Shown here: positions 1 through 7,919 of the stretch, piece after piece
Numbering within the stretch: the stretch's first letter is position 1
Layout: each line of letters starts with the position of its first letter
Origin: CBDDRG01 sp051306415
GTDB taxonomy: Bacteria > Pseudomonadota > Gammaproteobacteria > Pseudomonadales > Porticoccaceae
Assembly (NCBI GenBank): GCA_051306415.1
Contig: JBPPNE010000146.1
Coordinates: 1 to 35,666, forward strand
Direction: 5' to 3'
Length of the DNA: 35,666 nucleotides
Notes under the pieces: generated by a model
What the model saw: the letters and a program-made list of their open reading frames with translations, nothing else
Told to the model about the DNA's origin: nothing
Databases searched by the model: none
Position numbers and translations under genes: made by a program

Positions 1-132
1 CCTCTCATCCGGCCAGCGAGACCTCCACTCCGGTCACCTTCCACGGCTTCGCGATGCCCAATATCTGGCTGTACAGCTGTGTATCTCTGATGGGCAGCAG
101 GCTAATCTACCCATCATGATTGGGGAAGACCC
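1..132 (-). mobile_element. Partial ISL3-type insertion sequence, end adjoining argH
   Basis: The minus strand begins at position 132 with GGGTCTTCCCCAATCATGAT, which looks like the terminal inverted repeat of ISL3-family elements. About 25 bases further in, an open frame reads like the N-terminus of ISL3 transposases. The element runs off the left edge, so its other end, its length and its target duplication cannot be seen. If 132 is the true end, the flanking AT-rich bases at 133-140 (ttaaaaca) would be one copy of the expected 8-base target duplication. The argH stop codon lies only 13 bases beyond the end. The family call rests on my memory of the repeat and protein start, not on a search. 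Confidence 0.55.
5..106 (-). pseudogene. ISL3-type transposase N-terminal fragment, interrupted
   Basis: Read on the minus strand, this frame gives PIRDTQLYSQILGIAKPW followed by KVTGVEVSLAG and then TGA at positions 7-5. ISL3 transposases typically start with a similar 'LY..ILG...PW.V..V' segment. There is no in-frame ATG: an in-frame TAG lies just upstream, and the first plausible initiators are two CTG codons at 100-95. The TGA falls where the family normally continues, so the copy is probably inactive, although a sequence error is possible. Only about 30 codons are visible. Confidence 0.5.
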
Positions 133-145
133 TTAAAACAAAGAG

Positions 146-1549
146 TTATATTTTCCTGGCCGCAAGCCCAGCGCGTGCGCGGTCAATTGCTGCCCTCACC
201 TGGGTGGGGGCAGTACCGCCGATATGGTCGCGTGCCGCAATAGACCCAGTGAGGGTGAGTATGGCGAAAACGTCCGCGGTGATTCCCGGACAGAATTGCT
301 GTAGCTCGGACAGCTCCATTTCAGCCAAATCCTTGTCCCGACGGATCCCTTCCGCAACAGCCTTACCGACGATTTCATGGGCATCGCGAAAGGCGATGCC
401 CTTGCGGACCAGGTAGTCGGCGAGGTCCGTCGCGGTGGCGTACCCGCGGCGCGCTGCCGCCTGCATGTTGTCCGCCTTTACTTCAATTGCGGGGACCATG
501 TCGGCGAACGCGCGCAGGCAGTCGCGCACGGTATCCGCAGCGTCGAACAGAGGCTCCTTATCTTCCTGATTGTCCTTGTTGTAGGCCAGAGGCTGGGCTT
601 TCATCAGCGTTAGCAAGCTGACCAGATCGCCGTGGACGCGCCCGGTCTTGCCGCGCACCAATTCAGGGACATCGGGGTTCTTCTTTTGCGGCATTATCGA
701 AGACCCGGTACAGAAACGGTCGGGCAGGTCGATAAACTGGTACTGGGCGGATGCCCACAGGATCAACTCCTCCGAAGCCCTGGACAAATGAACCATCAAC
801 AAGCTGGCAAAGGCGCAGAACTCAATCGCGAAATCCCGGTCGCTGACCGCATCGAGGGAGTTCTCGCTCGGGCGGTCAAAACCGAGCAGCCTGGCACTGT
901 AGGCGCGATCGATGGGATAGCTGGTGCCCGCCAGGGCGGCGGCGCCCAGTGGCGACTGGTTGAGCCGCTTGCGGCAATCGAGCAGGCGGCCGTGGTCGCG
1001 CTCGAGCATTTCGAACCAGGCCATCAGGTGATGGCCGAAGGTCACCGGCTGGGCTGTTTGCAGGTGGGTGAAACCGGGCATGACAGTGGCCGCGTTGCGC
1101 TCGGCGAGATCCAGCAGCCCCCATTGCAGGCGGGTCAGTTCGGCGCTGACAACGGCGATTTCGTCGCGCAGCCACAGGCGCACGTCGGTGGCTACTTGGT
1201 CGTTGCGGGATCGCCCGGTGTGCAGCTTCTTGCCGGCGATGCCGATTTTTGCGGTCAGGGCGGCTTCGATGTTCATGTGGACGTCTTCGAGGTCTTCTCG
1301 CCATTGAAACGCGCCGGCTTCGATCTCGGCGAGGATTTCCGCCATGCCGGTCTGGATCAGCTGCAGTTCCGCGTCGTGGAGTACCCCGATTTTGGTAAGC
1401 ATGGCGGCATGGGCGAGAGAGCCCTGAATATCCTGCCGGTACAGGCGCCGGTCAAAGTTCACCGAGGCGGTGAAGCGGGCGACAAAGGCATCCGGGGCTT
1501 CGCTGAAGCGCCCACCCCAGGCCGGATTGGTAATTTTCTTGTCGCTCAT
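146..1549 (-). CDS. argH: Argininosuccinate lyase
   Basis: ArgH cleaves argininosuccinate to arginine and fumarate, the last step of arginine synthesis, as a cytoplasmic homotetramer. The 467-residue product has the usual family length. It begins MSDKKITNPAWGGRF, carries the substrate-binding TGRSRNDQVATD segment and the fumarase/aspartase superfamily signature GSSIMPQKKNPD, whose Ser is the catalytic base. An upstream in-frame start at 1633 would add 28 unconserved residues and lies upstream of the apparent -10 box, so the ATG at 1549 is preferred. The gene diverges from algZ, the same arrangement as in Pseudomonas. Its stop is 13 bases from the end of an insertion sequence, so any original terminator may have been displaced. 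Confidence 0.97.
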   Translation of the reverse strand: MSDKKITNPAWGGRFSEAPDAFVARFTASVNFDRRLYRQDIQGSLAHAAMLTKIGVLHDAELQLIQTGMAEILAEIEAGAFQWREDLEDVHMNIEAALTAKIGIAGKKLHTGRSRNDQVATDVRLWLRDEIAVVSAELTRLQWGLLDLAERNAATVMPGFTHLQTAQPVTFGHHLMAWFEMLERDHGRLLDCRKRLNQSPLGAAALAGTSYPIDRAYSARLLGFDRPSENSLDAVSDRDFAIEFCAFASLLMVHLSRASEELILWASAQYQFIDLPDRFCTGSSIMPQKKNPDVPELVRGKTGRVHGDLVSLLTLMKAQPLAYNKDNQEDKEPLFDAADTVRDCLRAFADMVPAIEVKADNMQAAARRGYATATDLADYLVRKGIAFRDAHEIVGKAVAEGIRRDKDLAEMELSELQQFCPGITADVFAILTLTGSIAARDHIGGTAPTQVRAAIDRARAGLAARKI

Positions 1550-1610
1550 GGTGCATTCCGGGGGCGTTGTTTCAGGCGCGGGAATCGGGATTCGCTGGCG
1601 TGCAGTGCGC

Positions 1611-1616
1611 ATTATA
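1611..1616 (-). promoter_or_regulatory. Putative -10 box for argH
   Basis: A perfect TATAAT is read on the minus strand, about 60 bases before the chosen argH ATG. No good -35 hexamer is visible at 16-18 bases upstream, so the assignment rests on the -10 box and its position in the argH/algZ divergent gap. Confidence 0.4.
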
Positions 1617-1654
1617 GCGAATCGAACGCACACGCGACCTGAGGAACCACGCCC

Positions 1655-2722
1655 ATGGACTGGAAAGCTTGGCTATTCCCGCCGCCCCGGCGCATCACGC
1701 TAAACGAGGCGGATTATTTCCTGCCGGATTTGTGTCGTGGTGAAGGCGTTTTGGGAATAATCATGCTGTCAGCGCTGTTATCGATCCTCATCGTCGTCGC
1801 CCAGAGTGGGCTGGTTCAATTCGACTGGGTCGCGCTCGGCAAAGTATCCATGATGGCACTGGTGATCGCCCTGGCGAGTGCTTTGGTGTTGTGCCAGATC
1901 AACCCGTTGTTGGCTGGTCTGTCGCGAGTATCCAGCGCCCTGATCAGCTACGGCCTAATACTGCTGACGGCTTTTTTGTGCAGCGCTGTCGCCGAGCAAT
2001 TGTTGGCCCTCGGCCGGTCCGGAGGGTTCTTCGACCCCTGGCGAGTGGGGGAGCACGTCCTGTTGGCGGCGATCCCCGCCGGGATACTGCTGCGCTATCT
2101 TTTGCTGCAACAAGAACTGCGGATTCAGCAGCGCGCCGAGCTCGAAGCCCGCATCCAGGCATTGCAATCGCGGATTCGCCCGCATTTTTTGTTCAATAGC
2201 ATGAACATGGTCGCGAGTCTGATTGGCTCGGATCCGGAGAAGGCGGAGCGGGTAGTCGAGGACTTGTCCGATTTGTTCCGGCGCGCGTTGGCCGACTCGC
2301 AAACCCTGGTTCCGCTACGTGAGGAGCTGGCTCTGTGCCGCAGCTATCTAGAGCTGGAAAAACTCCGGCTGGGTGATCGCCTGCGAACGGTCTGGGAGAT
2401 CGGCGACTACGGTGCCGGCGCCCAGATTCCCTGTCTATCGCTGCAACCTGTGCTCGAGAATGCGGTTTATCACGGCATCCAGCTATTGCCGAAGGGTGGA
2501 GAGATTGATGTCAAGGTGAAGCGCGTCAAGGATCGTATCGAGATCGCGGTGCGCAACCCGATCTATCCGCGCATGCAGTACAACAAAGGCACCAAAATGG
2601 CGATGGAGAACGTGCGGCTGCGACTGCAGGCGCACTTTGGCCCCAGTGCGTCGGTGAGTTCATCTGTACAGGAAGGCAGGTATGTTACCTGTATCAGCTA
2701 CCCGCTGATGAGCGTCAAATAG
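1655..2722 (+). CDS. algZ: Sensor histidine kinase, AlgZ/FimS (LytS-type) family
   Basis: Predicted inner-membrane sensor partner of the response regulator encoded 17 bases downstream. The 355-residue protein has four or so hydrophobic segments in residues 34-150, no obvious periplasmic sensor domain, a short coiled linker, then the His_kinase domain with RPHFLFNSMNMV and phospho-acceptor His177. The N-box is LQPVLENAVYHGI (263-275). The usual GxGLxNvr box is replaced by GTKMAMENVRLRL (312-324), lacking the second glycine; Pseudomonas FimS/AlgZ is also known for a divergent ATP-binding region. The ATG is preceded by GAGGAA about ten bases upstream. In Pseudomonas this pair controls alginate, twitching motility and type IV pilus minor pilins; the same role here is inferred from synteny and family. 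Confidence 0.9.
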   Translation: MDWKAWLFPPPRRITLNEADYFLPDLCRGEGVLGIIMLSALLSILIVVAQSGLVQFDWVALGKVSMMALVIALASALVLCQINPLLAGLSRVSSALISYGLILLTAFLCSAVAEQLLALGRSGGFFDPWRVGEHVLLAAIPAGILLRYLLLQQELRIQQRAELEARIQALQSRIRPHFLFNSMNMVASLIGSDPEKAERVVEDLSDLFRRALADSQTLVPLREELALCRSYLELEKLRLGDRLRTVWEIGDYGAGAQIPCLSLQPVLENAVYHGIQLLPKGGEIDVKVKRVKDRIEIAVRNPIYPRMQYNKGTKMAMENVRLRLQAHFGPSASVSSSVQEGRYVTCISYPLMSVK

Positions 2723-2739
2723 GACAGAGAGAGGCAGGG

Positions 2740-3477
2740 ATGAACGTACTGATCGTGGATGACGAACCGCTTGCGAGAGAGCGTCTGGCAAGGATGATTC
2801 TGGCACTGGGTGGTTTCCGCATTGTCGGTCAGGCCGGTAGCGGCCAAGAGGCGATCCGGGCGGCCAAGGACATCGGTCCCGATGTGGTCTTCATGGACGT
2901 GCGCATGCCGGGAATGGACGGGCTGGCGGCGGCACAACACCTGGCCGAGCTGAATCCGCCACCGGCAGTGATTTTCTGCACCGCCTACGGCGACTACGCG
3001 GTGGACGCTTTCTCTTCCGAGGCGACCGGTTATCTGTTGAAACCGGTCAAGCGCGAAGATCTGGCGGCGGCGCTGAATCGGACCCGCCGGATCAACAAGG
3101 CGCAACTCGCTGAGTTGCAGCAGTCGTCGGGTTTTCTGCTCGGCGGGCGCTCCCATATCGCGGCGAAAAATCGCCGCGGTATTGCCTTGGTGCCGGTGGT
3201 CGAAGTGCGCCTGTTCCAGGCCGACCACAAATACGTGACGGCCTACCACGACGGTGGTGAGGCACTGCTCGACGAAACCCTGAAGGAGTTGGAGGAGGAG
3301 TTCGACGGCCGCTTCATTCGCGTCCACCGCAATGCGCTGGTGGCGATCAACCACATCGAAGGTATTGAGCGAGACCATGAGGGGCAATGCTTTGTCCAGC
3401 TCGATGGTTTGGATATCAAGCCCCAGGTAAGCCGTCGCCATATCTCACAGCTGCGCAAACTGCTGCAACAGCTGTAA
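2740..3477 (+). CDS. algR: LytTR response regulator, AlgR family
   Basis: DNA-binding response regulator of 245 residues. The receiver domain (about 1-120) has the acidic pair Asp7/Asp8, phospho-acceptor Asp53 in FMDVRMPGMDG, Thr81 in TAYGDYA and Lys101 in LLKPV. The C-terminal LytTR domain (about 145-245) contains VEVRLFQADHKYVTAYH and FIRVHRNALVAINHI, typical of AlgR. It is co-transcribed with algZ, 17 bases apart, and preceded by an AGGCAGGG-type ribosome site. In Pseudomonas AlgR activates fimU-pilVWXY1Y2E and algD; here pilMNOPQ lies about 13 kb downstream, but I see no defined AlgR box. The hemC promoter lies just beyond its stop, so the haem genes may be only partly coupled to it. Confidence 0.94.
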   Translation: MNVLIVDDEPLARERLARMILALGGFRIVGQAGSGQEAIRAAKDIGPDVVFMDVRMPGMDGLAAAQHLAELNPPPAVIFCTAYGDYAVDAFSSEATGYLLKPVKREDLAAALNRTRRINKAQLAELQQSSGFLLGGRSHIAAKNRRGIALVPVVEVRLFQADHKYVTAYHDGGEALLDETLKELEEEFDGRFIRVHRNALVAINHIEGIERDHEGQCFVQLDGLDIKPQVSRRHISQLRKLLQQL

Positions 3478-3520
3478 TCTGCGCCCCTGCACAGGCCTGC
3501 CCGGTGAGTTGCCGGTGATC

Positions 3521-3529
3521 TGCTATCAT
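3521..3529 (+). promoter_or_regulatory. Putative extended -10 promoter for hemC
   Basis: TGCTATCAT matches an extended -10 element (TGn followed by TATCAT, one mismatch to TATAAT), 63 bases before the hemC ATG. No strong -35 is visible, which extended -10 promoters can tolerate. It would start transcription within the first copy of the tandem repeat at 3528-3554. Confidence 0.4.
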
Positions 3530-3554
3530 TGCGGAGCTTCTATTGCGGAGCTTC
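3528..3554 (+). repeat. 14-base tandem duplication in the hemC leader
   Basis: ATTGCGGAGCTTC occurs at 3528-3540 and again, with a 14-base period, at 3542-3554. The copies are identical. It lies between the putative -10 box and the hemC start, so it lengthens the 5' untranslated leader. Confidence 0.85.
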
Positions 3555-3591
3555 GCCGCCACAGTCTCCACCGCCTGATGGAACAAGTGCA

Positions 3592-4536
3592 ATGGGTTCC
3601 GCTGCCAGCGCCCCGGTTATTCGCATCGCAACGCGCAAAAGCCCGCTGGCTCTGTGGCAGGCGCACCATGTCCGCGATGTCCTTCAGGCCTGTCATCCTG
3701 GCATCGCCATTGAGATCCTCGGTTTCTCGACGCAGGGCGACAAACTGCTCGGCGCGCCCCTCGCCAAGGTCGGCGGCAAGGGGTTGTTCGTCAAAGAGTT
3801 GGAAGCGGCGCTGATCGATGGCCGCGCCGATATCGCGGTGCATTCGATGAAAGATGTCCCCGTCGAGTTTCCCGCGGGCCTGGAACTGGCGGTGATTTGC
3901 GCTCGCGAAGACCCCCGCGATGCCTTTGTCTCCAATCGCTACGGCAGTCTGGCGGATCTGCCCACGGGCGGTTGTGTCGGCACCTCCAGCTTGCGCCGCC
4001 AATGCCAGCTGCGGGCCAGCTATCCCGAATTGCGGATCACTGAGTTGCGCGGCAACGTCAACACCCGGTTGGCGCGGCTTGATCGCGGCGAGTACGACGC
4101 CATTATCCTCGCCGCGGCGGGCTTGATACGGTTGGGAATGGCGGCGCGCATCGGCGAGCAATTGCCCGTTGCCGTCTCGTTGCCATCCGGTGGTCAGGGC
4201 GCTCTGGGTATCGAATGCCGCGCCGACGATAGCCGCATCCGCGCATTGATCGCTCCGCTTCACCATCGCCCTAGCGCGCTCTGCGTGGGTGCCGAGCGCG
4301 CTCTCAATCGGTCCCTGAACGGGGGCTGCCAGGTCCCTGTCGCCTGCTATGCCGAGCTTGATGCGGGTGGTCAAATGCATCTGCGCGCTCTAGTGGGGTC
4401 TCCCGACGGGCGGCAGATCTTGCGCGAGGATATCCGTGGTCGTGGTGACGATGCCGAGGCGCTCGGGCAAGCGCTCGCGGAGCGTTTGCTTGCCCGGGGT
4501 GCTGGACGGATTCTCGCCGCACTCTATTACCAGTGA
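3592..4536 (+). CDS. hemC: Porphobilinogen deaminase (hydroxymethylbilane synthase)
   Basis: Condenses four porphobilinogens into hydroxymethylbilane, the linear tetrapyrrole precursor of haem and sirohaem; cytoplasmic. The 314-residue protein has the expected length. Visible features are the N-terminal RIATRKSPLALWQA, catalytic Asp88 in HSMKDVP, the arginine-rich TSSLRRQCQL, and Cys246 in NGGCQVPVAC, the attachment site of the dipyrromethane cofactor. An in-frame start at 3529 would add 21 unconserved residues and overlap the putative promoter and the duplicated leader, so the ATG at 3592 is preferred; its ribosome site is weak. First gene of hemCDXY. Confidence 0.96.
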   Translation: MGSAASAPVIRIATRKSPLALWQAHHVRDVLQACHPGIAIEILGFSTQGDKLLGAPLAKVGGKGLFVKELEAALIDGRADIAVHSMKDVPVEFPAGLELAVICAREDPRDAFVSNRYGSLADLPTGGCVGTSSLRRQCQLRASYPELRITELRGNVNTRLARLDRGEYDAIILAAAGLIRLGMAARIGEQLPVAVSLPSGGQGALGIECRADDSRIRALIAPLHHRPSALCVGAERALNRSLNGGCQVPVACYAELDAGGQMHLRALVGSPDGRQILREDIRGRGDDAEALGQALAERLLARGAGRILAALYYQ

Positions 4537-4557
4537 ATCCAGCACCAGTGAATCCAG
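4529..4557 (+). repeat. 15-base tandem duplication across the hemC stop codon
   Basis: ACCAGTGAATCCAG occurs at 4529-4542 and 4544-4557 with a 15-base period. Because 15 is a multiple of three, the hemC stop (CAG TGA) is duplicated in the same frame. The repeat fills most of the hemC-hemD junction. Confidence 0.85.
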
Positions 4558-4567
4558 GGTTAAGGCC

Positions 4568-5341
4568 GTGAGCCAGGTGCTAGCCGGTCTGCGGGTGCTG
4601 GTGGTGCGCCCGCGCCGCTGGCAGGACCCCTTCGCCAGCGGCATTACCGCGCTGGGTGGAACGGTATTCCAGTTGCCGGTAATGCGAATTGAACCCGCAG
4701 CGGATGACGATGCCGCCATTGAAGCCGCGATGCAAGGTCTCGCGCGCTACGACAAGGCCATTTTTCTGAGCCGCCACGCAGCTAGTCTCGGCGTCAAACG
4801 GCTCAGTCGCCATTGGCCGCGGATGCCCGTCAATCTTGACTACTTTGCCGTGGGTGCGACCACGGCGGAGCTCCTGCGGGCGAGTGGCGTCGAGGTGATC
4901 TGCCCGGCGGAGGCCACCAGTGAAGGCGTGTTGGCGCTGCCCCAGCTTGCCGGTGTCACCGACCAGCGGGTGCTGATCTTGCGTGGTCAGGGCGGGCGGG
5001 ATCTGCTGCGACAGGGCTTGGTTGACAGAGGTGCCCGGGTAGATTGCTGCGAGCTCTATCAGCGGGTGACTGATCGTAGTCGCGGCGACGATATCGCCGC
5101 ACTGATCAGCAAACCGGATCGACTCATCATCGTGGTGCATAGCGCCGAACTATTGGATGCACTGGTCGCGGTGGTCGCTGACCGCGGGTTAGCTCCGCTG
5201 CAATCGCTGCCCGTATTGGTGCCGAGCCAGCGGGTTGCTGGTCGTGCTCAGGTTTTGGGTTTTACGCGCGTCATCGTCGCGGTGAGCGCACTCCCCGAAC
5301 ACATGGTCGCCGCCTGCGGACGCTGGTACACTGAAATTTGA
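4568..5341 (+). CDS. hemD: Uroporphyrinogen-III synthase
   Basis: Closes hydroxymethylbilane to uroporphyrinogen III while inverting ring D. The family is poorly conserved in sequence; the call rests on position directly after hemC, the 257-residue length, the start LAGLRVLVVRPRRWQDPF, the FLSRHAASLGVKR segment of domain 1 and the VLILRGQGGRDLL segment of the second domain, both typical of HemD. The GTG at 4568 is chosen because it gives a normal N-terminus 31 bases after hemC and follows TTAAGG. The frame stays open upstream to 4436, but that part overlaps the hemC coding region and has no HemD similarity. Confidence 0.92.
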   Translation: MSQVLAGLRVLVVRPRRWQDPFASGITALGGTVFQLPVMRIEPAADDDAAIEAAMQGLARYDKAIFLSRHAASLGVKRLSRHWPRMPVNLDYFAVGATTAELLRASGVEVICPAEATSEGVLALPQLAGVTDQRVLILRGQGGRDLLRQGLVDRGARVDCCELYQRVTDRSRGDDIAALISKPDRLIIVVHSAELLDALVAVVADRGLAPLQSLPVLVPSQRVAGRAQVLGFTRVIVAVSALPEHMVAACGRWYTEI

Positions 5342-5428
5342 CCGGGGAATCTGACTGGATTATCCGGTGCAACTCCCGTTGAACGGTAAACCGGCAGGGT
5401 AAGGTTTGTGGATATGCGGGAGGACAGC

Positions 5429-6553
5429 ATGCGGCAATCGCCTGATACGCCAACGGGCATAGGTAGCCTGGACATCGGCCAGTCAGCGGCGGCCGTGCAA
5501 AAAAAAGAGCCGCGGCGGGGTTCCGGGTGGTTGATCTTCCTGTTGTTGGTCGTCGTCGCTGGTGGATTGGCGGCAGCGGGTTTTCTCGGTTGGCGCTGGC
5601 TCGAACAGCAGATCCCTCGCCTGGCGGAAGCACAGACGCAGCAGGCGGTGGCGCTGGCCAGCGTCGGCCGTCAACTCGAAGAAGAGCGCGCTGCTCGCCT
5701 GCAATTGACCGCCGAGCTCGAACATCTACGTGGTGATTTCGCGAGCCAGTTCAATGTCCAGGCTAAGCGATTGGACGATATCTCCACTACCAGCGCAGAT
5801 GACTGGTTGCTCGCCGAGGCGGAGTATCTGCTTCGCCTTGCCAATCAGCGCCTACTCACTGAACGCCAGAGCAAGGGGGCCCTGGGGTTGATGTCCGCGG
5901 TCGACGACATTATCGGTGGCATGGATGACGCGAGACTGTTTCCGGTGCGCCAGGCGCTGTCCGAGGAGCTCACGGCGCTCCGCCTTACCGGCGGTACGGA
6001 TCGCGAGGGGCTTTTTCTCCGTCTGGCGGCTCTCGCGGACGTTGTCATGCAGTTACAGCCCACCGAATTTGCCGATCTCCAAGTTGGCACCGCTGAGCCG
6101 GTGGAGGAGGAAAACGAGTCTGCCGGAACTGTACCCTGGTATCGTCAACTGGCAGCTAACGCAATGGTGGCTTTGCGGCGCTTCGGCGCCGAGCATTTTC
6201 GGGTCAAAAGCCTGGATAAACCGCTGGAACCCCTGCTGACACCGGATCAGGACGTTTACCTGAAACACAATGTGCGCCTAAGCATTGAACAGGCGCAGTT
6301 GTCCCTGTTGCGGGAGGAGCAGGAGATCTACACGGCCAGTCTGGAAAAAGCCGAAAACTGGCTGCGAACCTACTTCAGCATGAATGCTGATGCGGAAGTT
6401 GTCGCCAATCAGCTGGCGCTTCTCAAGGCTGAGTCAGTGGTTCAAAAGCTGCCGGACATTTCGCGCTCCCTCGCCGCGTTGCGAGACTATATCGATCTCC
6501 GCCACCCGCGGGATCGCCCTGCCCCGGCCGCGCCGGAGGACGGCGCTCGATGA
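5429..6553 (+). CDS. hemX: HemX-family membrane protein of the hem operon
   Basis: HemX proteins are single-pass inner-membrane proteins encoded with hemCD. They are often annotated as uroporphyrinogen-III C-methyltransferases, but this type lacks a methyltransferase domain and its biochemical role is unproven. The 374-residue product has a short cytoplasmic N-terminus (1-32), one transmembrane helix (about 33-55), a probable coiled coil with many Gln/Glu/Ala (60-105) and a helical periplasmic domain with WLLAEAEYLLRLANQRL, a family hallmark. The ATG at 5429 follows GGGAGGA at ideal spacing; GTG 5408 and ATG 5414 are alternatives. Its last bases overlap hemY (ATGA), implying translational coupling. 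Confidence 0.9.
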   Translation: MRQSPDTPTGIGSLDIGQSAAAVQKKEPRRGSGWLIFLLLVVVAGGLAAAGFLGWRWLEQQIPRLAEAQTQQAVALASVGRQLEEERAARLQLTAELEHLRGDFASQFNVQAKRLDDISTTSADDWLLAEAEYLLRLANQRLLTERQSKGALGLMSAVDDIIGGMDDARLFPVRQALSEELTALRLTGGTDREGLFLRLAALADVVMQLQPTEFADLQVGTAEPVEEENESAGTVPWYRQLAANAMVALRRFGAEHFRVKSLDKPLEPLLTPDQDVYLKHNVRLSIEQAQLSLLREEQEIYTASLEKAENWLRTYFSMNADAEVVANQLALLKAESVVQKLPDISRSLAALRDYIDLRHPRDRPAPAAPEDGAR

Positions 6554-7764
6554 GGCGAGCATTTTTCCTAACGGCATTGGCGCTCCTGGGCGGCGGGCTA
6601 CTGTATTGGCTGATGGCGCGGGAAAACGGCTTCATCCTGATCGCGGTCGGCGGCCAGATGATTCAGCTCAGTCTCTGGATGGCGGTGCTGGTGGTGCTGA
6701 TCCTGGTGCAGCTATGGCGCGCGCTCGCATGGTTTTATCGGCGCTGGATAAAGCGCGCTGTGGGTAGGGGGCAGAGTGCTCGGCAAATGGGGCCAGTTCG
6801 GTATCGGGCGCGTACCGTCCGTGGGCTGACCGAGTTTTTCGAGGCGCGGTGGGAGCGGGCGCGGCGCACCTTGGAAAGAGGCGCCGGGAGATCGGATATC
6901 CCACACATCAACTATTGGGCAGCCGCTGCCGCTGCCGCCGAATTGAGGGACTGGACGGCGGTGCGTGCGCTGCTCGCAAAGGCCGATGAAAGTGGTGGCG
7001 GTGGCATTGCCAGCCTGCTGACGGAGGGCAAAATGCTCATTGCGGAGGGACAGGCGCAGGCTGCACTGGTGTGCTTGCGCCAAATCCAGGTGCGGTTGCC
7101 AGGTCATCCACCGTCGCTCGGCCTGATCGAACAGATCTATCGAGATAGGGGCGACTGGCTCAGTCTCGAACAGCTACTGCCGGCATTGCGCTCGGCCAAG
7201 GTTTATAGCGGGGATCAAATGCGGGCTCTGGAAGCGGAGATTTACGCTGGTTTACTCAGGGGCGCGGGTGGTGATGGGGTGGGGCAGGTTGCTGGCGGGC
7301 AGTTGGAGGGAGTCTGGAAACGGGTTCCGAAAGCCGTCCGCCATCTGCCCAGGGTAGTCGCCGCGTATGCCGAATTGCTGCATAAAGGAGGGCAAGCTGA
7401 TCGCGCGGACAAGGAGCTCCGGCGACATCTGAACCAGTATTGGGACGCCGAGCTGATATTGCTTTACGGCCAACTGGGAGGTGTGGACAGCCGTCAGCAA
7501 CTAGTCGTTGCTGAAGCCTGGAATCGGCAGTGGCCCGATAGCGCTGAGCTGTTGCTAACCCTGGGCAGGTTGTGTAAGCGCAACCAGTTGTGGGGCAAGG
7601 CCCGCGAATACCTGGAGCAATCACTGCGACTGTCGCCGCGACTGGAGACCTATGCTGAGCTCGCGGCTTTAATGGCGGATATGGGAGAGCCCGGAAAAAG
7701 CCATGACTACTATCGCCTCGGTGTCGAGCAGTGCCTTCGCGTTGGTCCAGCGTGCGTTGGATAA
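6550..7764 (+). CDS. hemY: HemY-family TPR membrane protein (not protoporphyrinogen oxidase)
   Basis: The 404-residue product has two N-terminal transmembrane helices (about 5-22 and 41-60), a HemY N-terminal domain including ARENGFILIAVGG, and a C-terminal series of TPR-like helices ending around LGRLCKRNQLWGKAREYLEQ. The family acts late in haem synthesis in an undefined supporting role and should not be confused with the Bacillus protoporphyrinogen oxidase of the same name. The start codon overlaps the hemX stop by four bases. It is the last gene of the hemCDXY unit, followed by a strong hairpin terminator shared with pckA. Confidence 0.9.
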   Translation: MRRAFFLTALALLGGGLLYWLMARENGFILIAVGGQMIQLSLWMAVLVVLILVQLWRALAWFYRRWIKRAVGRGQSARQMGPVRYRARTVRGLTEFFEARWERARRTLERGAGRSDIPHINYWAAAAAAAELRDWTAVRALLAKADESGGGGIASLLTEGKMLIAEGQAQAALVCLRQIQVRLPGHPPSLGLIEQIYRDRGDWLSLEQLLPALRSAKVYSGDQMRALEAEIYAGLLRGAGGDGVGQVAGGQLEGVWKRVPKAVRHLPRVVAAYAELLHKGGQADRADKELRRHLNQYWDAELILLYGQLGGVDSRQQLVVAEAWNRQWPDSAELLLTLGRLCKRNQLWGKAREYLEQSLRLSPRLETYAELAALMADMGEPGKSHDYYRLGVEQCLRVGPACVG

Positions 7765-7837
7765 TCGCTGGCTGGCTTAGAGGCGTCAACGAAGAGCCTT
7801 GGATTAGCCGGTGACAGGAGTAGTGACAGGGGTTCTC

Positions 7838-7877
7838 GGCAAAAGAAAGGGCGCAGACAAGCGCCCTTTCTTTTGCC
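7838..7877. terminator. Bidirectional intrinsic terminator between hemY and pckA
   Basis: A perfect 17-base inverted repeat (7838-7854 with 7861-7877) encloses a six-base loop AGACAA. The stem has GGGCGC at its top and an A-rich/T-rich base, so either strand carries a T-rich run at the 3' side of the hairpin. It sits between two convergent genes, 73 bases after hemY and 42 bases after pckA, and can serve both. Confidence 0.85.
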
Positions 7878-7919
7878 CGGCCATTCTTGGCCATTGCCGG
7901 CAACGCAGCGTTTCTACCC

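Noticed and set aside
876..1304. Arginine-rich open frames on both strands within argH and other high-GC genes
   Set aside because: They are frame shadows of well-identified genes, have low-complexity Arg/Pro/Ala composition and lack ribosome sites.
5429..6553. HemX as a functional uroporphyrinogen-III methyltransferase
   Set aside because: The sequence has one membrane helix and a coiled/helical domain but no SAM-methyltransferase motifs; only the family name survives.
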